DNA of 64,000 bases from Leucobacter chromiireducens subsp. chromiireducens. Lineage in GTDB: Bacteria > Actinomycetota > Actinomycetes > Actinomycetales > Microbacteriaceae. The notes under the pieces are model-generated. The model worked only from the letters and a program-made list of their open reading frames with translations, ran no database searches and was not told the DNA's origin. Of the stretch, positions 27,922 to 35,571 are shown piece by piece. The translations under genes were made by a program, and so were the position numbers. The DNA lies in contig NZ_QYAD01000001.1 of the NCBI RefSeq assembly GCF_016758255.1, forward strand, positions 868,001-932,000. Reading direction: 5' to 3'. Each line of letters begins with the position of its first letter. Positions within the stretch are counted from its first letter, which is position 1.

Positions 27922-28416
27922 GTGAAGCGCGGAACGGGGGAGCTGGGGGCTTGGGCCTCGAGCCTGCGTTTCAGCGTCTTCACCGTGCTGATCGTGGGGC
28001 TGGTGCTGGCGGGCGCCGTCATCGTCAGCCCCAGCCTCTCCACGTTTGTGCAGCAGCGGCGCGAAATCTCGGAGCTGCGTGAGAGCGTGCGTCTGCACCA
28101 GGAAGCCGTCACCGAGATCGACGCCGAGCGCGCGAAGTGGAAGGACCCGGTCTACGTTCGCGCGCAGGCCCGAGACCGCCTCTTCTATGTGCTGCCCGGC
28201 GAGACGCAGCTCAACGTCATCGACGACGTGACCATGCCGATCGAGTCCGATGAGGAAACGAGCGCCGAGCTTTCGCGCATCGAGACGAATTGGGCCGAGG
28301 GGCTCGTCGGCTCATTCCTCAGCGCCGGGACGGCTACGCCGGATCCCGCGCAGAATGAAGATCCAGCAACCGATCCGGATCCCGCAGCCCCGAAAGATGC
28401 CAGCGCTGCGGGGTAA
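27922..28416 (+). CDS. Septum formation initiator family protein (DivIC/FtsB)
   Basis: 164 residues from GTG 27922. A divisome protein bridging FtsQ and FtsL in the family. Short cytoplasmic N-terminus, one membrane helix at about 17-38 (FSVFTVLIVGLVLAGAVIVS), a coiled coil at about 42-72 (QQRREISELRESVRLHQEAV), then the DivIC hallmark WKDPVYVRAQARDRLFYVLP. The C-terminal 55 residues are acidic and Pro/Asp-rich and look disordered. It starts 25 bases after eno, probably co-transcribed. Confidence 0.9.
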   Translation: MKRGTGELGAWASSLRFSVFTVLIVGLVLAGAVIVSPSLSTFVQQRREISELRESVRLHQEAVTEIDAERAKWKDPVYVRAQARDRLFYVLPGETQLNVIDDVTMPIESDEETSAELSRIETNWAEGLVGSFLSAGTATPDPAQNEDPATDPDPAAPKDASAAG

Positions 28417-28564
28417 GATTCCGCGCAGGCCCCACGCGGTGAGTCCATGCACTCGCTGCCCCACGACCACCCGAGCGCACGCTGCGCTGCGGGTTTCCAC
28501 TCTGCGAGGCCGCCCGCACCGGCTGGCTCGCACTGCCCGATCCTGACGCCCGAGGAGACCCACC

Positions 28565-29047
28565 ATGAGCCGTCCGCCCTTCCCCGCACCGACCGAGGCT
28601 GACATCGCCGCTGTGAGCGAGCAGCTCGAGCGCGAAGCGCGCGGCGTCATCGGCATCGCCGCACGCACGGCAGATGGTGCGCCCACCGTCGTCGCCACGG
28701 CGCCGCGGCTGCCCGACGGTTCGCCGTTCCCCACCTTCTACTACCTGTCGCACCCCGAGGCGGTCGCCGCAGCGTCGCGCCTCGAGGCCGGCGGGATGAT
28801 GGTCGAGTTCAACGAGATGCTGGCCGAGGACGAGGAGCTGCGTGCGCAGTACCAGGCCGCGCACGAGCAGTACATCGCCGATCGCGAGCAGATCGGTGAG
28901 GTGCCGGAACTCGCGGGAGTCTCCGCTGGCGGAATGCCCACGCGCGTGAAGTGCCTGCACGCGCTGATCGGCCACGCACTCGCGGCCGGGCCGGGCGTAA
29001 ACCCGATCGGTGACCTCGCGCTTGAGCGCTGCGGCTGGCGCCCCTGA
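28565..29047 (+). CDS. DUF501 family protein
   Basis: 160 residues. Family conserved next to eno and divIC in actinobacteria; biochemical role unknown. Seen: GIAARTADGAPTVVATAPRL, FPTFYYLSHPEAVAAASRLE, and a C-terminal His/Cys motif VKCLHALIGHALAAGPG followed by LALERCGW. The Cys-x-x-His plus distal His/Cys arrangement could bind metal. GAGGAG precedes the ATG. The 148-base gap upstream shows no gene or RNA. Confidence 0.9.
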   Translation: MSRPPFPAPTEADIAAVSEQLEREARGVIGIAARTADGAPTVVATAPRLPDGSPFPTFYYLSHPEAVAAASRLEAGGMMVEFNEMLAEDEELRAQYQAAHEQYIADREQIGEVPELAGVSAGGMPTRVKCLHALIGHALAAGPGVNPIGDLALERCGWRP

Positions 29048-29157
29048 ATCAGGCGTCGGAAACGCGGAACTTTCGTCGACCGGGGGTTTCGCCCGAATTT
29101 TCGACTGCTTTCGCTCAGATTCCCGCGGAAGCGGCTGAGCAGACAGGAAATGCACGG

Positions 29158-29212
29158 TAGACTGAGCCGTAGGGCAGCAGTCTGCCCGTTCCGCTGTGTC
29201 CGCACTCGGACA
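29158..29212 (+). promoter_or_regulatory. ndh promoter (TAGACT) and two tandem leader hairpins
   Basis: TAGACT at 29158-29163 is followed in the predicted leader by GGGCAG-CAGT-CTGCCC (29172-29187) and TGTCCG-CACT-CGGACA (29197-29212), both perfect 6-bp stems with four-base loops. They precede AAGGAG at the GTG start. Regulatory folding or message stabilisation is possible. Confidence 0.45.
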
Positions 29213-29244
29213 GTTCCCGCACAGAGCATCAAGGAGACCGCCCC

Positions 29245-30585
29245 GTGGCGAAGAAGATTCTGATCGTTGGCGGTGGCTACGCCGGCTTCTACACCGCATG
29301 GAAGCTGGAGAAGCTCCTCCGCGCCGGTGAGGCCGAGGTCACGATCGTCGACCCGCTGCCCTACATGGCGTACCTGCCGTTCCTCCCCGAGGTCGCTGCA
29401 GGCTCGATCGAGCCGCGTCACGCGGTCGTCGCGCGTCGCCGCCACCTCAAGAGCACCGCGAACATCGCGGGCAAGGTGACGGGCATCTCGCACGCCACGA
29501 AGACGGCAACGATCACTCCCAACGTTGGCGAGGCGTACGACTTCGAGTACGACCAGATCGTGGTCACCACGGGCTCCGTGTCCCGCACCTTCCCGATCGC
29601 CGGCATCGCCGACAACGCGATCGGCATGAAGACGATCGAGGAAGCCGTTGCGATCCGCGATCGCATGGTCGGCAACTTCGAGCGCGCCGCCTCGCTGCCG
29701 AAGGACTCGGCTGAGCGCGCGCGTCTCCTCACCGTGACCGTCGTTGGCGGTGGCTTCGCCGGTATCGAGTCGGTGTCCGAGCTCCGCTCGTTCGCGACGA
29801 GCCTGCTGCGCCGCTACCCCGAGATCACCTTCGACGAGACGAAGTTCCACCTCGTCGAGGCCATGGGCCGCATCATGCCCGAGGTTACCGAGGGTCTCGC
29901 TGACTGGGTGGTCAAGGACCAGACCCGTCGTGGTGTAAACATCCACCTCAACACGCAGCTCTCCTCGGCTGTGGACGGCAAGATTGAGCTCTCCACCGGC
30001 GAGAACTACGAGTCCGATCTCATCGTCTGGACCGCTGGCGTGATGCCCCGTCCGTTCCTCCGCGGCACCGACCTGCCGATCGGCGCGCGCGGCCACGTCG
30101 TGGGCACCCCGTCGCTCCGCGTTGCGACCGAGGACGGCGAGATCATCGAGGGCGCATGGACCGCTGGTGACACCTCACAGGTTCCCGACATCTCGTCGAC
30201 CCCTGGCCCCGGCGGCTTCTGCGTTCCCAACGCACAGCACGCAGTGCGCCAGGGCAAGCTGCTCGCGAAGAACATCGTTGCGTCGCTGCGCGGCGAGGGC
30301 ATCGCTGAGTACAACCACAAGAACGCTGGCGCGGTTGCTGGCCTCGGCATGAACACCGGCGTGTTCCGCTCGGGCAACTTCACGCTCAAAGGCTACATCG
30401 CGTGGCTCGCGCACCGCTTCTACCACGGCCTCGCGATCCCCACGTGGGAGCGCAAGTGGCGCGTGTTCGGTGGCTGGGTCAGCCACTTCTTCCTGGGCCG
30501 CGACATCGTCAACATTGAGGCGACGCAGGAGCCCCGTGCGATCTTCGAGGAGTTCGCATCGCGGCCGAAGCCCGCAGCAGAGTAA
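29245..30585 (+). CDS. ndh: Type II NADH dehydrogenase (NDH-2)
   Basis: 446 residues from GTG with AAGGAG upstream. Single-subunit membrane-associated flavoprotein oxidising NADH and reducing menaquinone without proton pumping. FAD site ILIVGGGYAGFYTAWKLEKL, quinone-region PYMAYLPFLPEVAAGSIEPR, NADH Rossmann VTVVGGGFAGIE, and the third FAD motif AWTAGDTSQVPD are intact. The C-terminal amphipathic helices (YIAWLAHRFYHG, WVSHFFLGRDIV) are the usual membrane anchor. It appears monocistronic, with its own promoter and a strong terminator. Confidence 0.95.
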   Translation: MAKKILIVGGGYAGFYTAWKLEKLLRAGEAEVTIVDPLPYMAYLPFLPEVAAGSIEPRHAVVARRRHLKSTANIAGKVTGISHATKTATITPNVGEAYDFEYDQIVVTTGSVSRTFPIAGIADNAIGMKTIEEAVAIRDRMVGNFERAASLPKDSAERARLLTVTVVGGGFAGIESVSELRSFATSLLRRYPEITFDETKFHLVEAMGRIMPEVTEGLADWVVKDQTRRGVNIHLNTQLSSAVDGKIELSTGENYESDLIVWTAGVMPRPFLRGTDLPIGARGHVVGTPSLRVATEDGEIIEGAWTAGDTSQVPDISSTPGPGGFCVPNAQHAVRQGKLLAKNIVASLRGEGIAEYNHKNAGAVAGLGMNTGVFRSGNFTLKGYIAWLAHRFYHGLAIPTWERKWRVFGGWVSHFFLGRDIVNIEATQEPRAIFEEFASRPKPAAE

Positions 30586-30595
30586 CCACTCGCTG

Positions 30596-30645
30596 AACGC
30601 AGCGCGCCCCCGGAGACCACACGGTCGCCGGGGGCGCGCTGCGTT
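30596..30645 (+). terminator. Terminator of ndh
   Basis: An 18-bp perfect stem (30596-30613 with 30628-30645), extended inward by GACC/GGTC around ACAC, then TTTTCC. Strong intrinsic terminator. Confidence 0.85.
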
Positions 30646-30682
30646 TTCCACTCACCCCGCGCCCAGCCGCCGCCTCCCCAGC

Positions 30683-30753
30683 GAATCGGGGTCACTTCGG
30701 CAGGGTGTCGTCGTGGTCGCCCAGGCGACACCCTGCCGAAGTGACCCCGATTC
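30683..30753. repeat. 28-bp perfect inverted repeat with 15-base loop
   Basis: Positions 30683-30710 are the exact reverse complement of 30726-30753 (arms begin GAATCGGGGTCACTTCGGCA). It lies after the ndh terminator and before the 3' end of ramB. It is far longer than a terminator needs and has no U-run, so it looks like a mobile or repetitive palindromic element, or a structured RNA end. Confidence 0.8.
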
Positions 30754-30810
30754 AGGGGGGGGCAGGGGCAGGGGCAGGTGGCAGGGGCGGTGGGAGTGGA
30801 AGGGGAGGGG
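30754..30810 (+). repeat. G-rich tract with GGGGCA repeats, possible G-quadruplex
   Basis: Directly after the inverted repeat come a run of eight G and three GGGGCA units, then more G-runs separated by one or two bases, ending at the ramB stop. At least four closely spaced tracts of four or more G occur on the plus strand. Confidence 0.6.
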
Positions 30811-32280
30811 CTACGCGTCCGGGGCGTGCTTGCTGAGGAACTGGTACATCTCGGTATCGTCAACGCCCGGGAACGTGCCCGCGGGAAGCGGCGACAACAC
30901 GTGAGCGTGCATGCGCGCGCTCGGCCAGGCCTTCCCCTCCCACCGCGAGAGCAGTCCCGGCTCCGGGGTGCGGCAGCAGGCCGGATCTGGACAGGTGGAG
31001 GACTTTCGCACATCGGTGTCGCGTCCGCGGAACCACTTCGCGTCGTCGAAGGCCACACCACAAGCGATCGCGAAGGGACCGAGCTCAGCGTCACCCGTCT
31101 GCACGCTGGTCCAGTAGGTTCCGTTCGGTGTGTCTGTGTACTGGTAGAACTCGCTCGTGCGGTTCGTGCGGTTGAATGCCGTGCGGCCGCCCCACTTGTG
31201 GCACAGAGACTCGCCCTCGATTGAGCCCTCCTCGTCGCTCGGGAAGGGGAGGCCGTCGTTCTCGTAGCCGCGCACGAGCGTTCCCGCACCGTCTGCGCGG
31301 TAGTGGTGCACCCTCAGCCCGAGGTGCTGCGTCGCGATGTTCGTGAAGCGATGGGCCGCCGCCTCGTGTGTCACGCCGAACGCGTCACGAAAATCCTCGA
31401 TCGCGAGGTTGCGATTGCGCTTGGCCTGCTGCAAGAAATCAACGGCCCGTGCCTCCGGCATGAGGCAGGCAGCGGCGAAGTAGTTGATCTGGAGCCGCTG
31501 CTCGAGAAATTCCGCATAACTTTTCGGTTCGGAATGACCGAGCACGCGGTGCGCCATCGCCTGCAGTGCGAGCGAGCGGAGGCCGTGCCCGCCCGGGATC
31601 GAGGCGGGCGGGAGGTAGATGCGCCCGTTTTCGAGGTCCGTGATGCTTCGCGTGTTGGAGGGGAGGTCGTCAACGAAGATCAGTGTGAAGCCCAGCATCT
31701 CGGCAAGCATGGCCACCTGCCGGTGCGTGACGGCTCCCGTGGTGTGACCGATGCGACGCATGAGGTCGGACGCGATCAGCTCAATGTCCTGCACGTAGTT
31801 GTCTTGCTCGCGCATCTTGAGACGAATCTCCGTGTTCGCGCGCCGCGCCTCCTCGGACGTCGTTGCAGCCGCGCGGGAGCGGTGCGCGAGCTCGCGATGC
31901 AGGCCGACCAGCGCCTCGAGCGTCTCGTCGCCGAGCGTGCGCGGTGCACGCACGTGGGGGAGTCCCAGCCGTTGGTAGCCCTGCGTGGCCTGCGCGCGCT
32001 CGAGCTCCACCTCGAGCTCGCTGCGCCGATCCGGAGCCTCGCCGGTCAAAAACGCGGCGGGATCGACGCTCAGTTCGCGGCCGAGCGCCTGGAGCAGACT
32101 GAGCTTGGGTTCGCGCCGCCCATTCTCGATCAGGGAAAGCTGGCTCGCCACCACGCCGACCCGTTCACCGAGCTGTTCGAGGGTGAGACCCGCCTGTGTG
32201 CGGAAGAAACGAAGTCGCTTGCCGAGCACCAGTCGATCGAGCTCAGCCTCGGTCGCTGGGGAAACACTGTTTGGTGCCAT
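30811..32280 (-). CDS. ramB: RamB/ScfR-type regulator (XRE + IrrE-like + short-chain fatty acid domain)
   Basis: 489 residues from ATG 32280; a TTG at 32298 is less likely. The helix-turn-helix at about 15-70 (RLRFFRTQAGLTLEQLGERV, QLSLIENGRREPKLSLLQAL) is followed by a central IrrE/ImmA-like domain at about 170-300. There the metalloprotease HExxH is degenerate (MAHRVLGHSE), so proteolysis is doubtful. A C-terminal domain has a CPDPACC cluster. RamB represses acetate and glyoxylate genes in corynebacteria and mycobacteria. Its divergent placement against pckG fits control of gluconeogenesis and acetate use. The assignment to RamB proper is by architecture and context. Confidence 0.85.
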   Translation of the reverse strand: MAPNSVSPATEAELDRLVLGKRLRFFRTQAGLTLEQLGERVGVVASQLSLIENGRREPKLSLLQALGRELSVDPAAFLTGEAPDRRSELEVELERAQATQGYQRLGLPHVRAPRTLGDETLEALVGLHRELAHRSRAAATTSEEARRANTEIRLKMREQDNYVQDIELIASDLMRRIGHTTGAVTHRQVAMLAEMLGFTLIFVDDLPSNTRSITDLENGRIYLPPASIPGGHGLRSLALQAMAHRVLGHSEPKSYAEFLEQRLQINYFAAACLMPEARAVDFLQQAKRNRNLAIEDFRDAFGVTHEAAAHRFTNIATQHLGLRVHHYRADGAGTLVRGYENDGLPFPSDEEGSIEGESLCHKWGGRTAFNRTNRTSEFYQYTDTPNGTYWTSVQTGDAELGPFAIACGVAFDDAKWFRGRDTDVRKSSTCPDPACCRTPEPGLLSRWEGKAWPSARMHAHVLSPLPAGTFPGVDDTEMYQFLSKHAPDA

Positions 32281-32309
32281 AACTTGACCATACGGCAAAA
32301 AGCTGAAAA

Positions 32310-32331
32310 GTTTACGCCTGATTTGGTAAAC
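32310..32331. promoter_or_regulatory. Inverted repeat in ramB-pckG divergent promoter
   Basis: GTTTAC-N10-GTAAAC (32310-32315, 32326-32331), in an AT-richer patch that stands out in this genome. It is a plausible operator, perhaps for RamB autoregulation and pckG control. AGAATGGAGATGTC follows toward pckG. Confidence 0.45.
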
Positions 32332-32407
32332 GGGGCGTGAATGCGTTCATCAGAATGGAGATGTCACCGATTCTTCGCGGTGTGATCTTGAGGAGCACGA
32401 CATAGAC

Positions 32408-34255
32408 ATGGGTACCAGCCAGATCGTCGAGAACGAGATTTCGTTCGCGGACCTCGTCGCCGCAGAAGCGACCACGAACAACGCAGAGGTGCTGCAGTGG
32501 GTGACCGAGGTCGCCGAGCTGACGCAGCCCGACTCCGTGGTCTGGTGCACGGGCTCCCAGGATGAGTGGAACCGCATCACTTCCGAGATGGTCGAGGCGG
32601 GCACCCTGATCCCGCTCAATAAGGACCTGCGCCCGGGCAGCTTCCTCGCACGCTCGCACCCCGCCGATGTGGCGCGCGTGGAGGATCGCACCTTCATCTG
32701 CTCCGAGAACGAGGCAGACGCAGGCCCCACGAACAACTGGGTGGCCCCCGAAGCCATGAAGGCCGAGCTCATGCCCCTCTTCGAGGGCTCCATGCGCGGC
32801 CGCACCATGTACGTTGTGCCCTTCTCGATGGGCCCGGTTGGCGGCGCCATCACGCAGCTCGGCATCGAGATCACTGACTCACCCTACGCCGTGCTCAACA
32901 TGCGCATCATGACCCGCATGGGGCAGTCGGCGCTCGACGGCATTCTGCCCGGTGGCGAGTGGGTGCGCACCGTGCACTCGGTCGGTGCTCCGCTAATCGC
33001 CGGCGAAGAAGATGTTGCTTGGCCCTGCAACGACACGAAGTACATCACGCACTTCCCCGAGACCCTCGAGGTCTGGTCGTACGGCTCGGGCTACGGCGGG
33101 AACGCGCTCCTGTCGAAGAAGTGCTTCGCGCTTCGCATCGCAAGCGTCATGGGCAAGAAGGAGGGCTGGCTCGCTGAGCACATGCTGCTCCTGAAGCTCA
33201 CGAACACCGCGACCGGCAAGGCCTACCACCTCTCGGCGGCGTTCCCCTCGGCCTGTGGCAAGACGAACCTCGCCATGCTGCAGCCGACGATTCCCGGCTG
33301 GAAGGTCGAGACGATCGGTGACGACATCGCTTGGCTGCGTCCCGGCACCGACGGCCGCCTCTACGCGATCAACCCCGAGGCTGGTTTCTTCGGTGTTGCT
33401 CCCGGCACCGGTGAGTCCACCAACCCGGTTGCGATGGAGACCCTCTGGGGCAACACCATCTACACGAACGTCGCGCTGACCGATGACGGCGATGTGTGGT
33501 GGGAGGGCAAGACCGATGAGGTCCCCGCGCACCTGATCGACTGGCAGGGCAACGACTGGACCCCCGAGTCCGGCCGCGTTGCGGCGCACCCGAACTCGCG
33601 CTTCACCGTGCCGATTCAGCAGACCCCCACCCTCGCGCAGGACTGGTACGAGCAGAACGGCGTTCCGCTCGACGCAATCCTGTTCGGTGGCCGTCGCGCC
33701 ACCAACGTGCCGCTCGTTGCTCAGTCGCTCTCGTGGGATCATGGCGTCTTCGTCGGCGCGACGATCTCCTCGGAGAAGACCGCCGCGCAGGAGGGCACCG
33801 TCGGCGAGCTGCGCCGCGACCCCTTCGCCATGCTTCCCTTCTGCGGCTACAACATGGCCGACTACTGGGGCCACTGGCTCGAGATGGGCGAGCAGCTCGG
33901 CGACAAGGCTCCCAAGATCTTCCAGGTCAATTGGTTCCGTAAGGGTGCCGATGGCCGCTTCCTGTGGCCGGGCTTCGGTGACAACTCGCGCGTGATCGAC
34001 TGGGTGATTCGCCGGGTTGAGGGCGACGTGACGGGCCGCGAGACCGCGGTCGGCACCGTGCCCGCCGCCGGTGAGCTGAACCTCGACGGCATCGAGGTGC
34101 CCGAGGCAGACTTCGCTGAGCTGTTCGCGATCGATCCCGCGTCGTGGCTCGCAGAGTCCGACCTCACCGAAGAGTTCTTCGCTCAGTTCGGTGACCGCGT
34201 GCCTGCCGCGCTGCGCGAGCAGCTCGCAGGTCTCCGCGCACGCCTCAGCGCGTAG
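32408..34255 (+). CDS. pckG: Phosphoenolpyruvate carboxykinase (GTP)
   Basis: 615 residues. Decarboxylates and phosphorylates oxaloacetate to phosphoenolpyruvate, first step of gluconeogenesis. The kinase loop [12 protein letters not shown] with the reactive Cys, metal ligands and lid regions ([44 protein letters not shown]) and the substrate-binding Arg regions ([13 protein letters not shown]) are intact. Length fits the GTP-dependent family. Divergent from ramB. Confidence 0.97.
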   Translation: MGTSQIVENEISFADLVAAEATTNNAEVLQWVTEVAELTQPDSVVWCTGSQDEWNRITSEMVEAGTLIPLNKDLRPGSFLARSHPADVARVEDRTFICSENEADAGPTNNWVAPEAMKAELMPLFEGSMRGRTMYVVPFSMGPVGGAITQLGIEITDSPYAVLNMRIMTRMGQSALDGILPGGEWVRTVHSVGAPLIAGEEDVAWPCNDTKYITHFPETLEVWSYGSGYGGNALLSKKCFALRIASVMGKKEGWLAEHMLLLKLTNTATGKAYHLSAAFPSACGKTNLAMLQPTIPGWKVETIGDDIAWLRPGTDGRLYAINPEAGFFGVAPGTGESTNPVAMETLWGNTIYTNVALTDDGDVWWEGKTDEVPAHLIDWQGNDWTPESGRVAAHPNSRFTVPIQQTPTLAQDWYEQNGVPLDAILFGGRRATNVPLVAQSLSWDHGVFVGATISSEKTAAQEGTVGELRRDPFAMLPFCGYNMADYWGHWLEMGEQLGDKAPKIFQVNWFRKGADGRFLWPGFGDNSRVIDWVIRRVEGDVTGRETAVGTVPAAGELNLDGIEVPEADFAELFAIDPASWLAESDLTEEFFAQFGDRVPAALREQLAGLRARLSA

Positions 34256-34290
34256 CGCTCGGCGCCACTCAGGCGCCTCACAGTCCGTAG

Positions 34291-34329
34291 GCCCCGTCGT
34301 TCTGCCCAACGACGGGGCTTACTCTTTTT
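34291..34329 (+). terminator. Terminator of pckG
   Basis: An 11-bp stem (GCCCCGTCGTT with AACGACGGGGC, 34291-34318) and then TTACTCTTTTT. Classical intrinsic terminator. Confidence 0.9.
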
Positions 34330-34462
34330 CCCCGTGCATTCCGCCGGTCACTACTCAGCTCCTAGCGTCGCCCTACCTTGTTGGAATGGGTTCGGGCTCG
34401 GAATCGTGACGCCGATCCAGAGTCCGTTGACTCGAGTGGTGAGCTCTGTTGGAGTGGAACAC

Positions 34463-34774
34463 ATGAGCATTCTTGGTTGGGTTCTTGCGACCGCCGGGAG
34501 CGTGCTGGTGGTCGCCTACGCGGTGACGCTGGTGCGGGCAAACCCCGGCACACGGATATCGCTCTGGCGGCGCGCTGAGACAGTGCCCGAGCGTGCGACA
34601 CAGTCGCTCACCTTTGGCAGCGGTGCTGTGATCTTCAGCGGCCTGTTTCTCACGGATGCGCAGCGGTATGTGCCCGCCGCGATGTACCTCATCGCGCTCT
34701 TGTGCTTGGTCACCGTACTCGGCGTGCACAACTGGCGGCTCCGCCGCAAAGGTGGCAGTCAAAACGCCGAGTAA
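34463..34774 (+). CDS. Small membrane protein, unknown function
   Basis: 103 residues from ATG 34463, which has GGAGTGG at good spacing. Three probable membrane helices: SILGWVLATAGSVLVVAYAV, SLTFGSGAVIFSGLFL and AAMYLIALLCLVTVLGVHNW, with a basic C-terminal tail (RLRRKGGSQ). No conserved catalytic motif and no family that I recognise. Confidence 0.65.
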   Translation: MSILGWVLATAGSVLVVAYAVTLVRANPGTRISLWRRAETVPERATQSLTFGSGAVIFSGLFLTDAQRYVPAAMYLIALLCLVTVLGVHNWRLRRKGGSQNAE

Positions 34775-34886
34775 GCGCCGACCCAGCGGGCATGATCGCT
34801 CACGTTCATCGATGAAATGCACTACAGGGGTGCAGCTGGGTTGTTCGCGCTCCCTGTGATGTCAGCGCATGGGTGTCAGGCTGCGC

Positions 34887-35159
34887 CTAGCGGTCGCTGC
34901 GACGGAGAAGCACGAGTTCGGCGATGATGGCCGCGCTGGTGAGGGTGATACCGCAGCCAATCAGCAGGAGACCGAGTGCGCCGAGCAGGAGTTCTGCCGG
35001 GTACATGTCGAGGGTGGAGCCACCGGCATCGCGGATCGCGTTGATCTGGCCGCTGAACACCGCGGCGCCACCGGCAATGAGTGCGAGGGCACCGAGATAC
35101 GCAACGATGCGGATCCCGCCGCGCGCGGTAATCGGACGATTCATCACACTCTCGTTCAC
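34887..35159 (-). CDS. Small membrane protein, unknown function
   Basis: 90 residues from GTG 35159 (GAGGGAG eight bases upstream) or 85 from ATG 35144. Two or three hydrophobic stretches: IVAYLGALALIAGGAAVFSG, ELLLGALGLLLIGCGITL and TSAAIIAELVLL. Ends with a basic RRSDR tail. Located 72 bases from the tRNA gene on the same strand. No family recognised. Confidence 0.6.
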   Translation of the reverse strand: MNESVMNRPITARGGIRIVAYLGALALIAGGAAVFSGQINAIRDAGGSTLDMYPAELLLGALGLLLIGCGITLTSAAIIAELVLLRRSDR

Positions 35160-35231
35160 GCGTGCGGCTCCCTCACCGTGTATGTGGTCAGCTTCTCTGA
35201 TGCGACACCGCGCTGCGGAACGCGCACGGGC

Positions 35232-35308
35232 GGTGGTCCCCCCACTGGGATTCGAACCCAGACTGTGCCGATTTTAAGTCGGCTGCCTCTGCCGGTTGGG
35301 CTATGGGG
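35232..35308 (-). tRNA. tRNA with anticodon UAA (Leu), short variable arm, CCA encoded
   Basis: The complement folds as a cloverleaf: acceptor CCCCCCA/TGGGGGG, D-stem GCC/GGC, anticodon stem GCCGA/TCGGC with loop CTTAAAA (anticodon TAA), variable loop of only five bases (ACAGT), T-arm CTGGG-TTCGAAT-CCCAG, discriminator A and encoded CCA. 77 bases including CCA. The anticodon predicts leucine (UUA codons), but normal bacterial tRNA-Leu is class II with a long variable arm, and C1-G72 is also atypical for it. The amino acid actually charged is therefore open. Confidence 0.85.
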
Positions 35309-35367
35309 GGCCGCACCTATGTTCCCACAGGTCGCGCGGCACGCGTTCGGCTCCACAGCTCGGCGAG

Positions 35368-35373
35368 TAGGCT
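35368..35373 (+). promoter_or_regulatory. -10-like element of small membrane-protein gene
   Basis: TAGGCT begins exactly 12 bases before GTG 35380. The same spacing is seen at mazG, hisS, lemA and others, implying a leaderless message. Confidence 0.45.
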
Positions 35374-35379
35374 TGCCAC

Positions 35380-35529
35380 GTGGTCTTTGCAAAGATTCTG
35401 CTCGTCGTCCTGCTGCTCGGCGCAGCCGCCGTCGCGCTGCTGATGCGCGTGCGCGTGTGGCGTGCCCGCCGCGCCGAGGCTCGCGCCAAGTGGCAGGCGG
35501 ACGTGGATCGCGCGATCCGGGACAGCTAG
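35380..35529 (+). CDS. 49-residue single-pass membrane protein
   Basis: From GTG, a hydrophobic helix (AKILLVVLLLGAAAVALLMR) is followed by a strongly basic then mixed-charge helical tail (RVWRARRAEARAKWQADVDR, AIRDS). It lies between the tRNA and the PLP-enzyme gene, 42 bases before the latter. Codon use has the GC-rich third positions of its neighbours, and a -10-like hexamer is perfectly placed for leaderless expression. The positive-inside pattern predicts a cytoplasmic tail. Function unknown. Confidence 0.6.
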   Translation: MVFAKILLVVLLLGAAAVALLMRVRVWRARRAEARAKWQADVDRAIRDS

Positions 35530-35559
35530 GACCCACACAGGCGCGCAGCGTGAAGGGCA

Positions 35560-35565
35560 TACACT
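35560..35565 (+). promoter_or_regulatory. -10-like element of PLP aldolase/racemase-fold gene
   Basis: TACACT begins 12 bases before ATG 35572; no Shine-Dalgarno precedes that ATG. Confidence 0.45.
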
Positions 35566-35571
35566 TCGGGT

